Shown here: piece after piece, positions 18,143 to 28,355 of the stretch
How the letters are laid out: each line of letters begins with the position of its first letter
Position numbering within the stretch: position 1 is the first letter of the stretch
NCBI RefSeq assembly: GCF_039523335.1
Contig: NZ_BAAAFC010000004.1
Location: 52,732-116,731, forward strand
Source of the DNA: Marinobacter szutsaonensis
GTDB taxonomy: Bacteria; Pseudomonadota; Gammaproteobacteria; Pseudomonadales; Oleiphilaceae
Direction of reading: 5' to 3'
DNA length: 64,000 nt
Notes under the pieces: generated by a model
Told to the model about the DNA's origin: nothing
Databases searched by the model: none
The model's input: only the letters and a program-made list of their open reading frames with translations
Program-made: the position numbers and the translations under genes

Positions 18143-20173
18143 ATGACGCAAGCGAGCAAGCATCAGCGCGATATTCTGGTTACCAGCGCCCTGCCCTATG
18201 CCAACGGGCCGATCCACCTGGGTCACCTGCTGGAGTACATTCAGACCGATATCTGGGTGCGCTACCAGAACATGCGTGGCCACAACTGCTACTACGTTTG
18301 CGCCGACGATGCCCACGGCACCGCGATCATGCTGCGGGCCGAGCGGGAGGGCATTACTCCGGAGCAGCTGATCGACCGGATCAGCCAAGAGCACCAGGAA
18401 GACTTTGCCGGCTTCCATATCCGCTTTAACAACTATTACTCCACCCACTCGGAGGAGAACCGTTACTTCTCCGAGTACATCTACCGCCAGCTGCAGGAAA
18501 ACGGGCACATCGCCACCCGGAAGATCACCCAGTTCTTCGATCCGGAGAAGGAGATGTTCCTGGCTGACCGTTTCATCAAGGGCACCTGCCCGAAATGCAA
18601 GGCGGAAGACCAGTACGGGGATAACTGTGAAGCCTGTGGTGCCACCTACACGCCGGCCGAGCTGATCAATCCGCGCTCTGCGGTCTCCGGTGCCACGCCG
18701 GTGGAGAAGGAATCCGAGCACTATTTCTTCAAGCTGCCGGATTTCCATGATTTCCTGGCCAAGTGGACCCGCAGCGGCACCCTGCAGCCCCAGGTGGCGA
18801 ACAAGCTATCCGAGTGGCTGGACGCCGGGCTGCAGGAGTGGGACATCAGTCGTGATGCGCCCTACTTCGGTTTCGAGATTCCGGATGCGCCGGGCAAGTT
18901 CTTCTATGTCTGGCTGGACGCCCCCATTGGCTACCTGGCCAGCTTCAAGAACCTGTGCAACCGCGAAGGCATCGACTTCGAACACTTCTGGAAAGCGGAT
19001 TCCGAGGCCGAGGTCTATCACTTCATCGGCAAGGACATCATCAATTTCCACGCCCTGTTCTGGCCGTCCATGCTGCACGATGCCGGTTTCCGGACGCCGA
19101 CTGCGGTCTGGGCCCACGGCTTTGTGACCGTCAATGGCAAGAAGATGTCCAAGTCCCGTGGCACCTTCATCATGGCGCGCACCTATCTCGATCATCTGGA
19201 TCCGGAGTACCTGCGCTACTACTTCGCGGCCAAGCTCACCGGCAGTGTCGATGACATGGACCTGAACCTGGAAGACTTCGCGGCACGGGTGAATTCCGAC
19301 CTGGTGGGAAAGGTGGTGAACATCGCCAGCCGTAGCGCGGGCTTCATCACCAAGCGTTTTGACGGTCAGCTGAGCAAAGTGACCGAGCATGGCAAGCTGA
19401 AGGAATTCATCGAGGCCGGAAGGGAGATCGAAGACTTCTTCGAGGCCCGCGAATTCGGCCGCGCCATGCGCCGGATCATGGAGCTGGCGGATATTGCCAA
19501 CCAGTACGTGAACGATGAGCAGCCCTGGGTCATTGCCAAGCAGGAAGGCCAGGACGACAACCTGCAGGCGATCTGCACCAATGCCATCAACATGTTCCGC
19601 ATCCTGATGACGTACCTGGCGCCGGTGTTGCCGAAAACCGCCGAGGCCTCCGAGGCGTTCCTGAATGCGAAACTGGACTGGAACAACCGTGCCGAGCTGC
19701 TGGAACACCACGGCATCAACAAGTTCAAACCGCTGATGAGTCGGGTGGACATGGCCCAGATCGAGAAGATGCTGGATGCCTCCAAGGAGGAACTGCCTGC
19801 AGCGACCGGTCAGCCGGAACCTGCTGCCAATCTTGAGCCGATCGCCGATGAGATAGAATTCGGTGATTTCGCGAAAGTGGATCTTCGGGTCGTTAAAATT
19901 GTCAAAGCAGAGCATGTTGAAGGTGCAGACAAGCTCCTTCGCCTGACTCTTGACGTGGGACATGGCGAACGCAACGTATTTGCTGGTATCAAGTCCGCTT
20001 ACAAGCCGGAGGAACTGGAAGGCCGCATGACCGTCATGGTGGCCAACCTCAAACCGAGAAAAATGAAGTTCGGTATGTCCGAAGGCATGGTTCTGGCAGC
20101 CGGTCCGGGCGGCAAGGACATTTTCATCCTGTCTCCGGATTCCGGTGCCACTCCGGGCATGCGGGTGATGTAA
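18143..20173 (+). CDS. metG: methionyl-tRNA synthetase
   Basis: Charges tRNA-Met and initiator tRNA. The 676-residue protein has HLGH at 25-28 (HIGH motif), a zinc knuckle (Cys149, Cys152, Cys162, Cys165), KMSKS at 334-338, the anticodon-binding helical domain, and a C-terminal EMAP-like tRNA-binding domain ([20 protein letters not shown]) that supports dimerisation. I chose the ATG at 18143, which gives [22 protein letters not shown] and a length next to the E. coli 677; a TTG at 18101 is possible but adds non-conserved residues. The interval to apbC (17953-18142) should hold both promoters; no convincing box was found. Confidence 0.98.
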   Translation: MTQASKHQRDILVTSALPYANGPIHLGHLLEYIQTDIWVRYQNMRGHNCYYVCADDAHGTAIMLRAEREGITPEQLIDRISQEHQEDFAGFHIRFNNYYSTHSEENRYFSEYIYRQLQENGHIATRKITQFFDPEKEMFLADRFIKGTCPKCKAEDQYGDNCEACGATYTPAELINPRSAVSGATPVEKESEHYFFKLPDFHDFLAKWTRSGTLQPQVANKLSEWLDAGLQEWDISRDAPYFGFEIPDAPGKFFYVWLDAPIGYLASFKNLCNREGIDFEHFWKADSEAEVYHFIGKDIINFHALFWPSMLHDAGFRTPTAVWAHGFVTVNGKKMSKSRGTFIMARTYLDHLDPEYLRYYFAAKLTGSVDDMDLNLEDFAARVNSDLVGKVVNIASRSAGFITKRFDGQLSKVTEHGKLKEFIEAGREIEDFFEAREFGRAMRRIMELADIANQYVNDEQPWVIAKQEGQDDNLQAICTNAINMFRILMTYLAPVLPKTAEASEAFLNAKLDWNNRAELLEHHGINKFKPLMSRVDMAQIEKMLDASKEELPAATGQPEPAANLEPIADEIEFGDFAKVDLRVVKIVKAEHVEGADKLLRLTLDVGHGERNVFAGIKSAYKPEELEGRMTVMVANLKPRKMKFGMSEGMVLAAGPGGKDIFILSPDSGATPGMRVM

Positions 20174-20197
20174 GCAGCGCGAGGAAGAGCGGCTCCA

Positions 20198-20779
20198 ATG
20201 ACAGAGTATTTGCTGATACTGGTCAGTACCATTCTGGTGAACAATTTCGTACTGGTTCAGTTCCTGGGCCTGTGCCCGTTCATGGGTGTGTCCGGGAAGC
20301 TGGAGACCGCCATGGGTATGTCCCTGGCCACCACGTTTGTGCTGACCCTGTCCTCGGTATGCAGTTACCTTGCCTATACCTACCTGCTGGCGCCGCTGGA
20401 CCTGGCGTTCCTGAAGACCATCACTTTCATCCTGGTGATTGCGGTGGTGGTCCAGTTCACTGAAATGGTGGTTCGCAAAACCAGCCCGCTGCTCTACCGG
20501 GTTCTGGGCATTTTCCTGCCCCTGATCACCACCAACTGCGCTGTTCTCGGCGTGGCACTTCTTAACCTAAACAAAAACAACAACTTCGTTGAGTCTGTCC
20601 TGTACGGTTTCGGTGCAGCAGCCGGTTTCTCCATGGTGCTGGTACTGTTTGCCGCCATGCGCGAGCGTATCGCGGTGGCGGATGTTCCGGTTGCCTTCCG
20701 GGGTGCCGCCATTGGTATGGTAACCGCAGGACTGATGTCGCTGGCATTCCTGGGCTTTACCGGCCTGGTCACTGTCTGA
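20198..20779 (+). CDS. rsxA: electron transport complex subunit RsxA
   Basis: Membrane subunit of the Rsx/Rnf complex, which couples electron flow between ferredoxin and NADH to ion movement, or in enterobacteria reduces SoxR. The 193-residue protein has six hydrophobic helices and the conserved [18 protein letters not shown] at the start and [14 protein letters not shown] in the middle, each with the cysteine of the intramembrane Fe-S site. It starts 24 bases after metG and heads the rsxABCDGE run, with nth after it. Confidence 0.97.
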   Translation: MTEYLLILVSTILVNNFVLVQFLGLCPFMGVSGKLETAMGMSLATTFVLTLSSVCSYLAYTYLLAPLDLAFLKTITFILVIAVVVQFTEMVVRKTSPLLYRVLGIFLPLITTNCAVLGVALLNLNKNNNFVESVLYGFGAAAGFSMVLVLFAAMRERIAVADVPVAFRGAAIGMVTAGLMSLAFLGFTGLVTV

Positions 20780-20795
20780 CGGAGCGTTTGTTGTT

Positions 20796-21374
20796 ATGTG
20801 GACAGGCATTCTGATCGCCGTTGTTGTGCTGTTGGCCCTGGCCGTGGTGTTTGGCGGCCTGCTGGGCTTTGCCTCCGAACGGTTCAAGGTTGAGGGCAAT
20901 CCTCTGGTGGACCAGATCGATGCTCTCCTGCCACAGACCCAGTGCGGCCAGTGTGGCTTCCCCGGTTGCCGCCCTTACGCCGAAGCCATCGCTCAAGGCG
21001 AAGCCATCAACAAGTGCCCTCCAGGCGGTGAGAGTACCATCAAGGCCCTCGCCGATCTGCTGGACGTCGAACCCCAGCCGCTGGATGCCGAGCACGGTGT
21101 CGAACAAGCCCGGCGCGTGGCGGTCATCCGTGAGGATGAATGTATCGGCTGTACCAAGTGCATCCAGGCCTGTCCGGTTGACGCGATCCTCGGCGCGGCG
21201 AAACACATGCATACTGTCATCGAAAGCGAATGCACCGGCTGTGATCTCTGTGTCGAGCCCTGCCCCGTTGACTGCATCGACATGGTGACTATCGAACCGG
21301 ATATCCGCACCTGGACGTGGACGCCACCGCGTTCCGGCATCATTGCCACCGACCGCCAGGGAGCCAGTGCCTGA
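20796..21374 (+). CDS. rsxB: electron transport complex subunit RsxB (ferredoxin-like)
   Basis: Fe-S subunit of the Rsx/Rnf complex. After one N-terminal membrane helix comes a four-Cys cluster domain (Cys50, Cys53, Cys58, Cys74; CGQCGFPGC) and then two bacterial ferredoxin-type 4Fe-4S motifs: Cys116, 119, 122 and 126 ([12 protein letters not shown]), and Cys146, 149, 152 and 156 ([12 protein letters not shown]). The 192-residue length is usual. Sixteen bases separate it from rsxA, and its TGA overlaps the rsxC start. Confidence 0.97.
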   Translation: MWTGILIAVVVLLALAVVFGGLLGFASERFKVEGNPLVDQIDALLPQTQCGQCGFPGCRPYAEAIAQGEAINKCPPGGESTIKALADLLDVEPQPLDAEHGVEQARRVAVIREDECIGCTKCIQACPVDAILGAAKHMHTVIESECTGCDLCVEPCPVDCIDMVTIEPDIRTWTWTPPRSGIIATDRQGASA

Positions 21375-23206
21375 TGACTCAGTTGTGGGATTTCACCGGC
21401 GGCATCCATCCGGCCGAGAACAAACAGCAATCCACGGCCCGACCAATCCGGGCAGCCGGGTTACCCGAGCGCCTTGTCCTACCGCTGCAACAGCACATCG
21501 GTGACCCGGCAGAGTCGCTGGTGCAAGTCGGCGAACGGGTACTGAAGGGACAGAAGATCGCCGATGTCACCGTCGGCATGGGCGTGCCGGTCCACGCCCC
21601 CACCTCCGGGGTGATCGAGAGTATTGCGGAAATGCCGGTGCCGCATCCTTCGGGCCTCAATGACTGGTGTATCACCCTGAAGCCGGACGGTGAGGATCAG
21701 TGGCGTGAACGGCATCCTGTGTCGGATTACCGCAGTCTGGACCGGGAGACCGTACTGGGCATCATCCATGAGGCCGGCATTTCCGGGATGGGCGGCGCCG
21801 GTTTCCCCACCGACATCAAGCTGCGCCCGCCCAAGGACCGCAAGGTGGACACCCTGATTCTGAACGGTGCCGAGTGCGAGCCCTACATCACTGCCGATGA
21901 CATGACAATGCGGGAGAAGGCTGACGAGGTGGTTGCCGGCCTGAAGGTCATGGCCTGGATCCTGCGGCCGGAGCGCTGTGTGATCGGTATCGAGGACAAC
22001 AAGCCGCAGGCCATCGAAGCCATGCAAAAGGCCTGCGAAGGCACACAGATCGAGATTGCCGTCATCCCGACCAAGTACCCGTCCGGCGGCGAAAAACAAC
22101 TGATCCGGGTCCTGACCGGCCAGGAAGTTCCGAGCGCCGGGATCCCGGCCGATATTGGCGTCATGTGCCAGAACATCGGTACCGCCGTTGCGGTCTCCCG
22201 GGCGGTCTTTGACGACAGCCCGCTGATTTCCCGGATCGTGACCATTACCGGTGAGGCAGTCCGTGAACCCGGCAATTTCGAGGTGCTGATCGGCACACCC
22301 ATCGATTACCTGCTGGAGCAGGCGAGCCTCGAATCGTCGAAGGTTAACCGCCTGGTGCTCGGGGGCCCCATGATGGGCTACACCCTGACCACCACCGCAG
22401 TCCCGGTGACCAAGACCACCAACTGCGTGATCGCCGCCACCGCGGCCGAATTGCCGGCGCCACCGCCGGAACAGCCCTGCATCCGCTGCGGCCAGTGTGC
22501 CGAAGTGTGCCCCATGGAGCTGCTGCCCCAACAACTGTTCTGGTATTCGAAATCCGGCGAATTCGAGAAGGCCGAACACCTGAACCTGTTCGATTGCATC
22601 GAATGCGGCGCCTGCTCTTATGTGTGCCCCAGCTCCATTCCCCTGGTGCAGTATTATCGCTACGCCAAGGGCGAGATCCGGGTCCAGCGGGCCGAGCAGA
22701 TCAAGGCCGACCGTGCCCGGGAGCGTTTCGAGGCCCGGCAGGCTCGCCTGGAGCGGGAGCAACAGGAGAAGGAGCAGCGGCGTAAAGAGCGGGCGAAAGC
22801 GGCTGCCGAAGCCCAGGCGAAGAAGCAGGCGGAGGCTGAAAAAGCCGCCGAGGCCGGTGAGGCGGTTGACGAACGTGCCGCCAAGGCCGCGCTGGTCCAG
22901 CAGGCACTGGAACGCAAGAAGGCAAAAGCCGCCACCAAGGCGAGTCAGCCCGCCAGTGCGGAAGCGACTGCCAGTGAGGACAAGCCCGACATCGAAGCGC
23001 TGGAAAAACAGCTTGAGCAGGCCAAATCCAAACTGGATAACATGCAGGGCATGTTGGATGACGCCAAGGCCCAGCAGGCGGACAACGTCGACAAGCTTGA
23101 ACGCGCCGTGGCCAAGAACCACGACCGCGTGCAACGTGCCGAACAGGCCCTGGCAGACGCCCGCAAGGCCCTGGTCGGCACCACCGAATCCCAGACATCC
23201 GATTAA
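21374..23206 (+). CDS. rsxC: electron transport complex subunit RsxC
   Basis: Peripheral subunit with the NADH/FMN-binding module of the Rsx/Rnf complex. In 610 residues: GGAGFPTDIKLRP (nucleotide-binding Gly-rich loop), NGAECEPYIT, then two 4Fe-4S motifs at Cys369/372/375/379 and Cys408/411/414/418. From about residue 440 to the end it is a highly charged Arg/Lys/Glu/Ala coiled coil with Gln-rich segments, a variable tail typical of gammaproteobacterial RsxC. The ATG overlaps the rsxB stop (TGATG); the frame stays open farther upstream inside rsxB, but that extension is not credible. Confidence 0.96.
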   Translation: MTQLWDFTGGIHPAENKQQSTARPIRAAGLPERLVLPLQQHIGDPAESLVQVGERVLKGQKIADVTVGMGVPVHAPTSGVIESIAEMPVPHPSGLNDWCITLKPDGEDQWRERHPVSDYRSLDRETVLGIIHEAGISGMGGAGFPTDIKLRPPKDRKVDTLILNGAECEPYITADDMTMREKADEVVAGLKVMAWILRPERCVIGIEDNKPQAIEAMQKACEGTQIEIAVIPTKYPSGGEKQLIRVLTGQEVPSAGIPADIGVMCQNIGTAVAVSRAVFDDSPLISRIVTITGEAVREPGNFEVLIGTPIDYLLEQASLESSKVNRLVLGGPMMGYTLTTTAVPVTKTTNCVIAATAAELPAPPPEQPCIRCGQCAEVCPMELLPQQLFWYSKSGEFEKAEHLNLFDCIECGACSYVCPSSIPLVQYYRYAKGEIRVQRAEQIKADRARERFEARQARLEREQQEKEQRRKERAKAAAEAQAKKQAEAEKAAEAGEAVDERAAKAALVQQALERKKAKAATKASQPASAEATASEDKPDIEALEKQLEQAKSKLDNMQGMLDDAKAQQADNVDKLERAVAKNHDRVQRAEQALADARKALVGTTESQTSD

Positions 23207-23227
23207 CCGAGCCCAGGCCCGATCTCA

Positions 23228-24280
23228 ATGGCACTTGTTCAGCAGTCATCACCCCACGCTCACAACGCCCGACCCACATCCCGGGTCATGCTCTGGGTCA
23301 TCATCGCGGCGCTGCCCGGGTTGGTCGCCCAGACCGTCTTCTTCGGCTGGGGCAACCTGATCAACGTGGCCTGGTGCATTGTCGTCGCCCTCGCCTCCGA
23401 GGCGGCTTTCCTGAAACTGCGCGGCAAGCCGGTAGCGTTTTTCCTGAAGGACAATACCGCGGCCGTCACCGGTTTGTTGCTGGGTCTCTCCCTGCCCCAG
23501 TTTGCGCCCTGGTGGGTTTCCGCCATTGCCGTCATCACCGCCATCATCATCGCCAAGCAACTATACGGCGGCCTCGGCTCCAACCCCTTCAATCCTGCCA
23601 TGGTCGGCTACGCACTGGTGCTGATTTCATTCCCGGTCGCCATGACCACCAACTGGGCCGAGGCAGCCATGCTGTTCCAGGGCGCACCTGGCTTCGGAGA
23701 GACCCTCGCCCGGATCTTCTCAGCCTCCCAGACCGCCGTGGATGGCTGGACCATGGCCACGCCGCTGGGCGAATACAAGCACAAGATTGCCTCCCATACG
23801 GCCACCGAGGTTCTGACCCACCCTACGTTCGGTGAGGGCATCGCGCGGGGCTGGGAATGGGTAAATGTTGCCTTCCTGGCCGGCGGTCTGGTGCTGGTAT
23901 TCCTGCGCATCATTACCTGGCATATTCCCGCCGGCTTCCTCGGCGCACTGATTGTCATGAGCCTGGCCTTCGGCGCCAATGCCGACCAGTATGCGCCCCT
24001 GTCCCTGCACCTGCTGGCCGGCGGTACCATGCTGGGCGCCTTTTTCATCGCCACCGATCCAGTCTCGGCGGCAACCAGTCACCACGGCAAGCTGATCTAT
24101 GGTGCAGGCATCGGCGTGCTGATCTACGTCATCCGTTCCTGGGGGAACTACCCGGATGCGGTGGCATTCAGCGTTCTGCTGATGAATTTTGCCGTGCCTT
24201 TTATCGATTACTACACGCCGCCGCGTGCCTATGGCCACCATAAGGCCCGCCGCGGTTTGCCTGGCAAGAATCAGGGGTAA
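23228..24280 (+). CDS. rsxD: electron transport complex subunit RsxD
   Basis: Polytopic membrane flavoprotein subunit (350 residues, about nine hydrophobic helices) related to NqrB. The segment [17 protein letters not shown] holds the region where FMN is covalently attached to a Thr in the family; here it reads SAAT rather than SGAT. Other conserved parts are [17 protein letters not shown] and the N-terminal [20 protein letters not shown]. Twenty-one bases separate it from rsxC, and it stops three bases before rsxG. Confidence 0.95.
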   Translation: MALVQQSSPHAHNARPTSRVMLWVIIAALPGLVAQTVFFGWGNLINVAWCIVVALASEAAFLKLRGKPVAFFLKDNTAAVTGLLLGLSLPQFAPWWVSAIAVITAIIIAKQLYGGLGSNPFNPAMVGYALVLISFPVAMTTNWAEAAMLFQGAPGFGETLARIFSASQTAVDGWTMATPLGEYKHKIASHTATEVLTHPTFGEGIARGWEWVNVAFLAGGLVLVFLRIITWHIPAGFLGALIVMSLAFGANADQYAPLSLHLLAGGTMLGAFFIATDPVSAATSHHGKLIYGAGIGVLIYVIRSWGNYPDAVAFSVLLMNFAVPFIDYYTPPRAYGHHKARRGLPGKNQG

Positions 24281-24283
24281 GAC

Positions 24284-24919
24284 ATGGCTGCACTGGCACA
24301 ATCCATTCGACGCAGCGCCATCGGCCTGGGCCTCTTTGCCATCATCACCGGCGGCTCCATCGCCGTGACCCAGGCCCTCACTGCGGAGCGCATCCAGGAA
24401 GAAGCCGCGCGGGCAGAGGCCCGGGCCCTGTTTGAAATCATTCCGGAATCGCAGCATGACAACGACCTGCTGAACGATACCGTCCAGTTACCGGCCAGTG
24501 ACCGCCTTGCCACCAGGGGTCCGGTGACCGTCTGGGTAGCCCGGAGAAACGGTGAACCTACGGGCTTCATCATGCCGGTGGTGGCCCCTGACGGGTACTC
24601 GGGCGACATCCGGCTGTTGGTTGGCATCGACCTTAAGGGCACGGTACTTGGCGTACGGGTGGTGAGTCACCGGGAGACGCCGGGGCTTGGTGACCGCATC
24701 GAGACCAAGAAGTCCGACTGGATCTACAGTTTCGAGGGGCGATCCCTCGATAACCCGGAACCGAGAAACTGGAACGTGAAGAAGAACGGCGGTGTGTTTG
24801 ACCAGTTCACCGGAGCCACCATCACCCCCCGCGCCGTTGTCAAGGCGGTCCAGAAGTCTCTGATATACTTCCGCCAGAATCGGCGGGAAATCCTGAACCG
24901 ACTTGAGGAGACGTCCTGA
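24284..24919 (+). CDS. rsxG: electron transport complex subunit RsxG
   Basis: Periplasmic-facing flavoprotein with one N-terminal membrane helix ([20 protein letters not shown]). The covalent FMN site is [12 protein letters not shown] near residue 185, matching the family (S/T)GAT motif. The middle segment [18 protein letters not shown] is a family hallmark. The length of 211 residues is normal. Its stop is two bases before rsxE. Confidence 0.96.
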   Translation: MAALAQSIRRSAIGLGLFAIITGGSIAVTQALTAERIQEEAARAEARALFEIIPESQHDNDLLNDTVQLPASDRLATRGPVTVWVARRNGEPTGFIMPVVAPDGYSGDIRLLVGIDLKGTVLGVRVVSHRETPGLGDRIETKKSDWIYSFEGRSLDNPEPRNWNVKKNGGVFDQFTGATITPRAVVKAVQKSLIYFRQNRREILNRLEETS

Positions 24920-24921
24920 TC

Positions 24922-25638
24922 ATGGCAAGCAAGACCTCCGCAGAAATCATCCGTGACGGGCTGTGGAACAACAACCCGGCGCTGGTTCAGGTTCTGGGTT
25001 TGTGCCCGCTGCTGGCGGTAACCAGCACCGTGGTCAATGCCATCGGCCTTGGCCTGGCCACCCTGATGGTACTCATGGGCTCGAACCTGGCGGTATCGCT
25101 GATTCGCAACTTCGTGGGTGAGTCGGTCCGCTTACCAGCGTTTGTAATGATTATTGCCTCGTTCGTCACCTGTGCCGAGTTGCTGATGCAGGCCTTCACC
25201 TACGAGCTTTACCAGATTCTGGGCATATTCATTCCCCTGATTGTCACCAACTGCACCATCCTTGGCCGGGCAGACGCCTTTGCCTCCAAGAACAGCCCAG
25301 GGCCGGCAGTGCTGGATGGCGCCATGATGGGCCTGGGTTTCCTGGCGGTGCTGATTGTTCTGGGGGGAATGCGTGAGCTGATTGGCCAGGGCACCCTGTT
25401 TGCGGACATGAACCTGCTGTTGGGCCCCATGGCTGCCGACTGGGTGGTCCGCCCGTTTGAAAACTATCCGGACATGCTGTTCATGGTCCTGCCTCCCGGT
25501 GCTTTTGTCGGCCTGGGACTGCTGATTGCCCTGAAGAACGGCATCGACAGTCACCTGGAAGCCAGGCGCAAGGCCGCAGTGCCGGAACCCGCGACCAGTG
25601 GCAGCAAGCGTGTCCGTGTCACTGGCAATGTTTCCTGA
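24922..25638 (+). CDS. rsxE: electron transport complex subunit RsxE
   Basis: Membrane subunit homologous to RsxA and forming an antiparallel pair with it in the complex. The 238-residue protein opens with [25 protein letters not shown] (intramembrane Cys) and contains [19 protein letters not shown] (second Cys) plus six hydrophobic helices. The C-terminus is basic and cytoplasmic. It completes the A-B-C-D-G-E order, and nth follows after 28 bases, a linkage common in gammaproteobacteria. Confidence 0.97.
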   Translation: MASKTSAEIIRDGLWNNNPALVQVLGLCPLLAVTSTVVNAIGLGLATLMVLMGSNLAVSLIRNFVGESVRLPAFVMIIASFVTCAELLMQAFTYELYQILGIFIPLIVTNCTILGRADAFASKNSPGPAVLDGAMMGLGFLAVLIVLGGMRELIGQGTLFADMNLLLGPMAADWVVRPFENYPDMLFMVLPPGAFVGLGLLIALKNGIDSHLEARRKAAVPEPATSGSKRVRVTGNVS

Positions 25639-25666
25639 ACCCACACCAGAGCAGTATTGCTGACGG

Positions 25667-26305
25667 ATGAACAAGCAAAAACGTATCGAAATCTTTACCC
25701 GGCTGCGGGATGCCAACCCCAACCCGACCACGGAGCTTAATTACTCATCGCCGTTCGAGTTACTGATTGCCGTAATTCTCTCGGCCCAGGCTACGGACGT
25801 GGGCGTTAACAAGGCCACCGACAAGCTGTTCCCGGTGGCCAACACTCCGGAGGCAATTCTGGCGCTGGGCGTGGACGGGCTCAAGGAATACATCAAGACC
25901 ATTGGCCTGTTCAACAGCAAGGCCGAAAACGTCATCAAGACCTGCAGGATCCTGATCGAAAAGCATAGCGGCCGGGTCCCGGAGAAGCGTGAGGATCTCG
26001 AGGCCCTGCCCGGTGTCGGACGCAAGACCGCGAACGTGGTTCTCAACACCGCCTTCGGTCACATGGCCATGGCCGTGGATACCCATATTTTCCGGGTATC
26101 GAACCGCACCGGAATTGCCCCGGGGAAAAACGTCCTGGAAGTGGAAAAGCGCCTGTTGCGCCTGGTACCGAAGGAATTCCTCCTCGATGCCCATCATTGG
26201 CTCATCCTCCACGGCCGTTACACCTGCACGGCCCGCAAGCCCAAGTGTGGGGCCTGCATCATTGAGGATCTGTGCGAGTTCAAGGACAAGCGGGATTACC
26301 TCTGA
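25667..26305 (+). CDS. nth: endonuclease III
   Basis: Bifunctional DNA glycosylase/AP lyase removing oxidised pyrimidines. In 212 residues the helix-hairpin-helix LPGVGRKTANVVL carries the catalytic Lys, the following VDTHIFRVSNRTG holds the catalytic Asp, and the C-terminal four-Cys motif (CTARKPKCGACIIEDLC, spacing 6-2-5) binds a 4Fe-4S cluster. It starts at an ATG at 25667 and is the last gene before a bidirectional terminator. Confidence 0.98.
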   Translation: MNKQKRIEIFTRLRDANPNPTTELNYSSPFELLIAVILSAQATDVGVNKATDKLFPVANTPEAILALGVDGLKEYIKTIGLFNSKAENVIKTCRILIEKHSGRVPEKREDLEALPGVGRKTANVVLNTAFGHMAMAVDTHIFRVSNRTGIAPGKNVLEVEKRLLRLVPKEFLLDAHHWLILHGRYTCTARKPKCGACIIEDLCEFKDKRDYL

Positions 26306-26321
26306 TGCCGATCTCGGAAAC

Positions 26322-26359
26322 AAAAAAGCCGACGCTCCCTGGCGGGTACGTCGGCTTTT
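26322..26359. terminator. bidirectional intrinsic terminator
   Basis: Stem AAAAGCCGACG / CGTCGGCTTTT with a 14-base centre, flanked by A-run and T-run. It lies between convergent nth and the chalcone-isomerase-like gene and can serve both. Confidence 0.88.
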
Positions 26360-26383
26360 CAATGCCATTTCAGCGTCTGAGAA

Positions 26384-26959
26384 TCAGCGCTGACCCAGCA
26401 TCCGCTCTTTCAGGTTTTCCTGGGCCGGCTTGTCGGACAGCCAGATTCCGAACAGTGCCTTCTTGAACGCCAGATCACCTACGGTATCCCGCACCTCGCC
26501 GTTCTTCAGGACCCGAACACCCTCTCCCGGCAGGTAAACCAGATCAAACACATCGCCTTCCTTGATCTCTTCCTGGAATACGGCCATGAACTGGTCGACA
26601 TCATCCTGGACCGGTGCCATGTTGCCGTCGGTAGAGGCCTCGAAGCCCTCAAGGGTCGCCTCGGTCATACGCTCGCTGGTGATCATTCCCGAGATGATGT
26701 GCAGGGTAATGGCCTGGGGCTCGTCGGCATTGATCACCGCCTCGCCGTCACTGATACTCTCCGGAACGTACAGACCACCGACATAGAGATCCATGAACCA
26801 CTTGGAGCGGGTACCGGCGCCATTAAGCTTCAGCTCGGTGCCCATGGCCTGGTAGGTTTCGGGAACATCGACGCCTTCAACGGTCAGGGCCGAGGCAGGG
26901 GCTGATAACATTGCTGTGAGGATCAGGGATGCAAATCCTGATGAGAGAGCCTTCTTCAT
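26384..26959 (-). CDS. exported chalcone-isomerase-like protein
   Basis: Periplasmic protein with a chalcone-isomerase-like domain; bacterial members have no established flavonoid role. The 191-residue form has a signal peptide (MKKALSSGFASLILTAMLSAPASA) and then VEGVDVPETYQAMGTELKLNGAGTR, the fold's first strands, with the RSKWFMDLYVGGLYVPE segment typical of the family. An ATG six codons upstream (26977) is possible, but the inner ATG has AAGGA seven bases ahead and gives a standard signal peptide. It is transcribed after rpoS but separated from it by a strong terminator, so it likely has its own promoter within 26960-27101. Confidence 0.85.
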   Translation of the reverse strand: MKKALSSGFASLILTAMLSAPASALTVEGVDVPETYQAMGTELKLNGAGTRSKWFMDLYVGGLYVPESISDGEAVINADEPQAITLHIISGMITSERMTEATLEGFEASTDGNMAPVQDDVDQFMAVFQEEIKEGDVFDLVYLPGEGVRVLKNGEVRDTVGDLAFKKALFGIWLSDKPAQENLKERMLGQR

Positions 26960-27101
26960 AGTCCTTTCCTTTTCCATCGTTATTATTCAATGCGTTTTCA
27001 TTCGTCACCGGGGCTCGACACCCTATCCTGCCCGGTCAACGCATTCTAACAACGACCCCGGGCAGCAGAGCGCCACCTGGTTCTCATTTGCGAGGCATGA
27101 A

Positions 27102-27142
27102 AACAGAAAAGCCGGCCAAGGTCATTGGCCGGCTTTTCTGTT
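27102..27142 (-). terminator. rpoS intrinsic terminator
   Basis: Perfect 18-bp inverted repeat (27102-27119 and 27125-27142; inner part GCCGGCCAA) with a five-base loop, starting 17 bases after the rpoS stop. The T-rich strand reads TTTTCTGTTT on the minus strand. Confidence 0.88.
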
Positions 27143-27159
27143 ACTGGCGTCAGTGGAAC

Positions 27160-28149
27160 TTATTGGAACAGCAGATTACCGGAGAGGCCTTCCTTCTCCA
27201 GGATTTCCCGCAGGCGGCGTAGTGCTTCCACCTGGATCTGACGAACCCGCTCCCGGGTCAGCCCGATCTCCTGACCGACTTCCTCGAGGGTACTCACCGG
27301 ATAGCCGCGCAGACCAAAGCGGCGGGAAAGCACTTCCTGCTGCTTGTCACTGAGCTGGTCAATCCACTTCTCGAGGCAGGAACACATGTTGTTGTCCTGC
27401 AGCAGGTCCGCGGGGTCCGAGGCACCCTCGTCTGCCACAGTATCCAGCAAGGACTTCTCACCGCCGGCGCCGATCGGGGTGTCCATGGAGGCAACCCGCT
27501 CATTGAGGCCCAACAGGCGCTTTACGTCTGACGCTGGCTTATCGACCATCTGGGCGATTTCTTCCGCGGAAGGCTCATGGTCCAGCTTCTGGGTCAGCTC
27601 CCGGGCCGCACGCAGGTACAGGTTGAGTTCCTTGACCACATGAATCGGCAAACGGATCGTCCGGGTCTGGTTCATGATGGCCCGTTCAATGGTCTGACGG
27701 ATCCACCAGGTTGCATAGGTTGAGAACCGGAAACCGCGCTCAGGATCGAACTTCTCGACCGCACGGATCAGGCCCAGGTTACCCTCTTCGATCAGGTCAA
27801 GCAGGGTAAGACCACGATTGACGTACCGGCGGGCGATCTTGACCACCAGGCGCAGGTTGCTTTCAATCATGCGCTTTCGACCTGACTCCTCGCCTTTACG
27901 GGCGAGACGGGCGAAGTAGACTTCCTCTTCCGGCGTCAGGAGGGGTGAAAAACCGATTTCGTTGAGATAGAGCTGGGTTGCGTCCAGCTGCTTCTGACTG
28001 GTGAAGTAACGTCCCTGAGTGGAGATCTCCTCTTCATCGGCGCTATCCGCCGACTCCTTTTCAACTTTGTCTTCTGCTAGCACCTGATCCTCGGAATCAT
28101 CCAGATCCTCGACACGATCAACAATGATATCTTCTTGCTCTGCTGACAT
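27160..28149 (-). CDS. rpoS: RNA polymerase sigma factor RpoS
   Basis: Stationary-phase/general stress sigma factor. The 329-residue protein has an acidic N-terminal region 1 (residues 10-45), region 2 with [40 protein letters not shown] and [15 protein letters not shown], region 3 ([16 protein letters not shown]) and region 4 helix-turn-helix [29 protein letters not shown]. The ATG at 28149 gives MSAEQED; a few in-frame upstream codons add nothing conserved. nlpD upstream, a long leader between them, and position at the end of the surE-pcm-nlpD group are the classic context, so transcription from within nlpD is likely. Confidence 0.98.
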   Translation of the reverse strand: MSAEQEDIIVDRVEDLDDSEDQVLAEDKVEKESADSADEEEISTQGRYFTSQKQLDATQLYLNEIGFSPLLTPEEEVYFARLARKGEESGRKRMIESNLRLVVKIARRYVNRGLTLLDLIEEGNLGLIRAVEKFDPERGFRFSTYATWWIRQTIERAIMNQTRTIRLPIHVVKELNLYLRAARELTQKLDHEPSAEEIAQMVDKPASDVKRLLGLNERVASMDTPIGAGGEKSLLDTVADEGASDPADLLQDNNMCSCLEKWIDQLSDKQQEVLSRRFGLRGYPVSTLEEVGQEIGLTRERVRQIQVEALRRLREILEKEGLSGNLLFQ

Positions 28150-28355
28150 GTTTCTTGCCCCGCCTCTCAATAATCCTGTGGAAGGTCCGATACTTCTTCT
28201 TATCCCGGACTCTGCTTCATTCGTCTTCGTTTTCTTCAGGACATTTGTTGTTTGGCCAAATCAGGCCGGATCATTCTTGTTATTTTCTCGTACGCGGTTT
28301 CTGTCAGTGCCGGGCTTCAGGCTTGCAACAGCGATCCTGGCTGTATGCGTGAGGG
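28150..28355 (-). other. rpoS leader / nlpD-rpoS intergenic region
   Basis: A 206-base interval on the transcribed strand between nlpD and rpoS. No ORF or terminator was found. In related bacteria rpoS is controlled through promoters inside nlpD and a long 5' leader, so regulatory RNA structure may lie here; I could not identify a definite one. Confidence 0.4.

Noticed and set aside
21479-23134. A 551-codon minus-strand frame opposite rsxC
   Set aside because: Shadow of rsxC; Leu/Gly/His-rich, no domain recognised.
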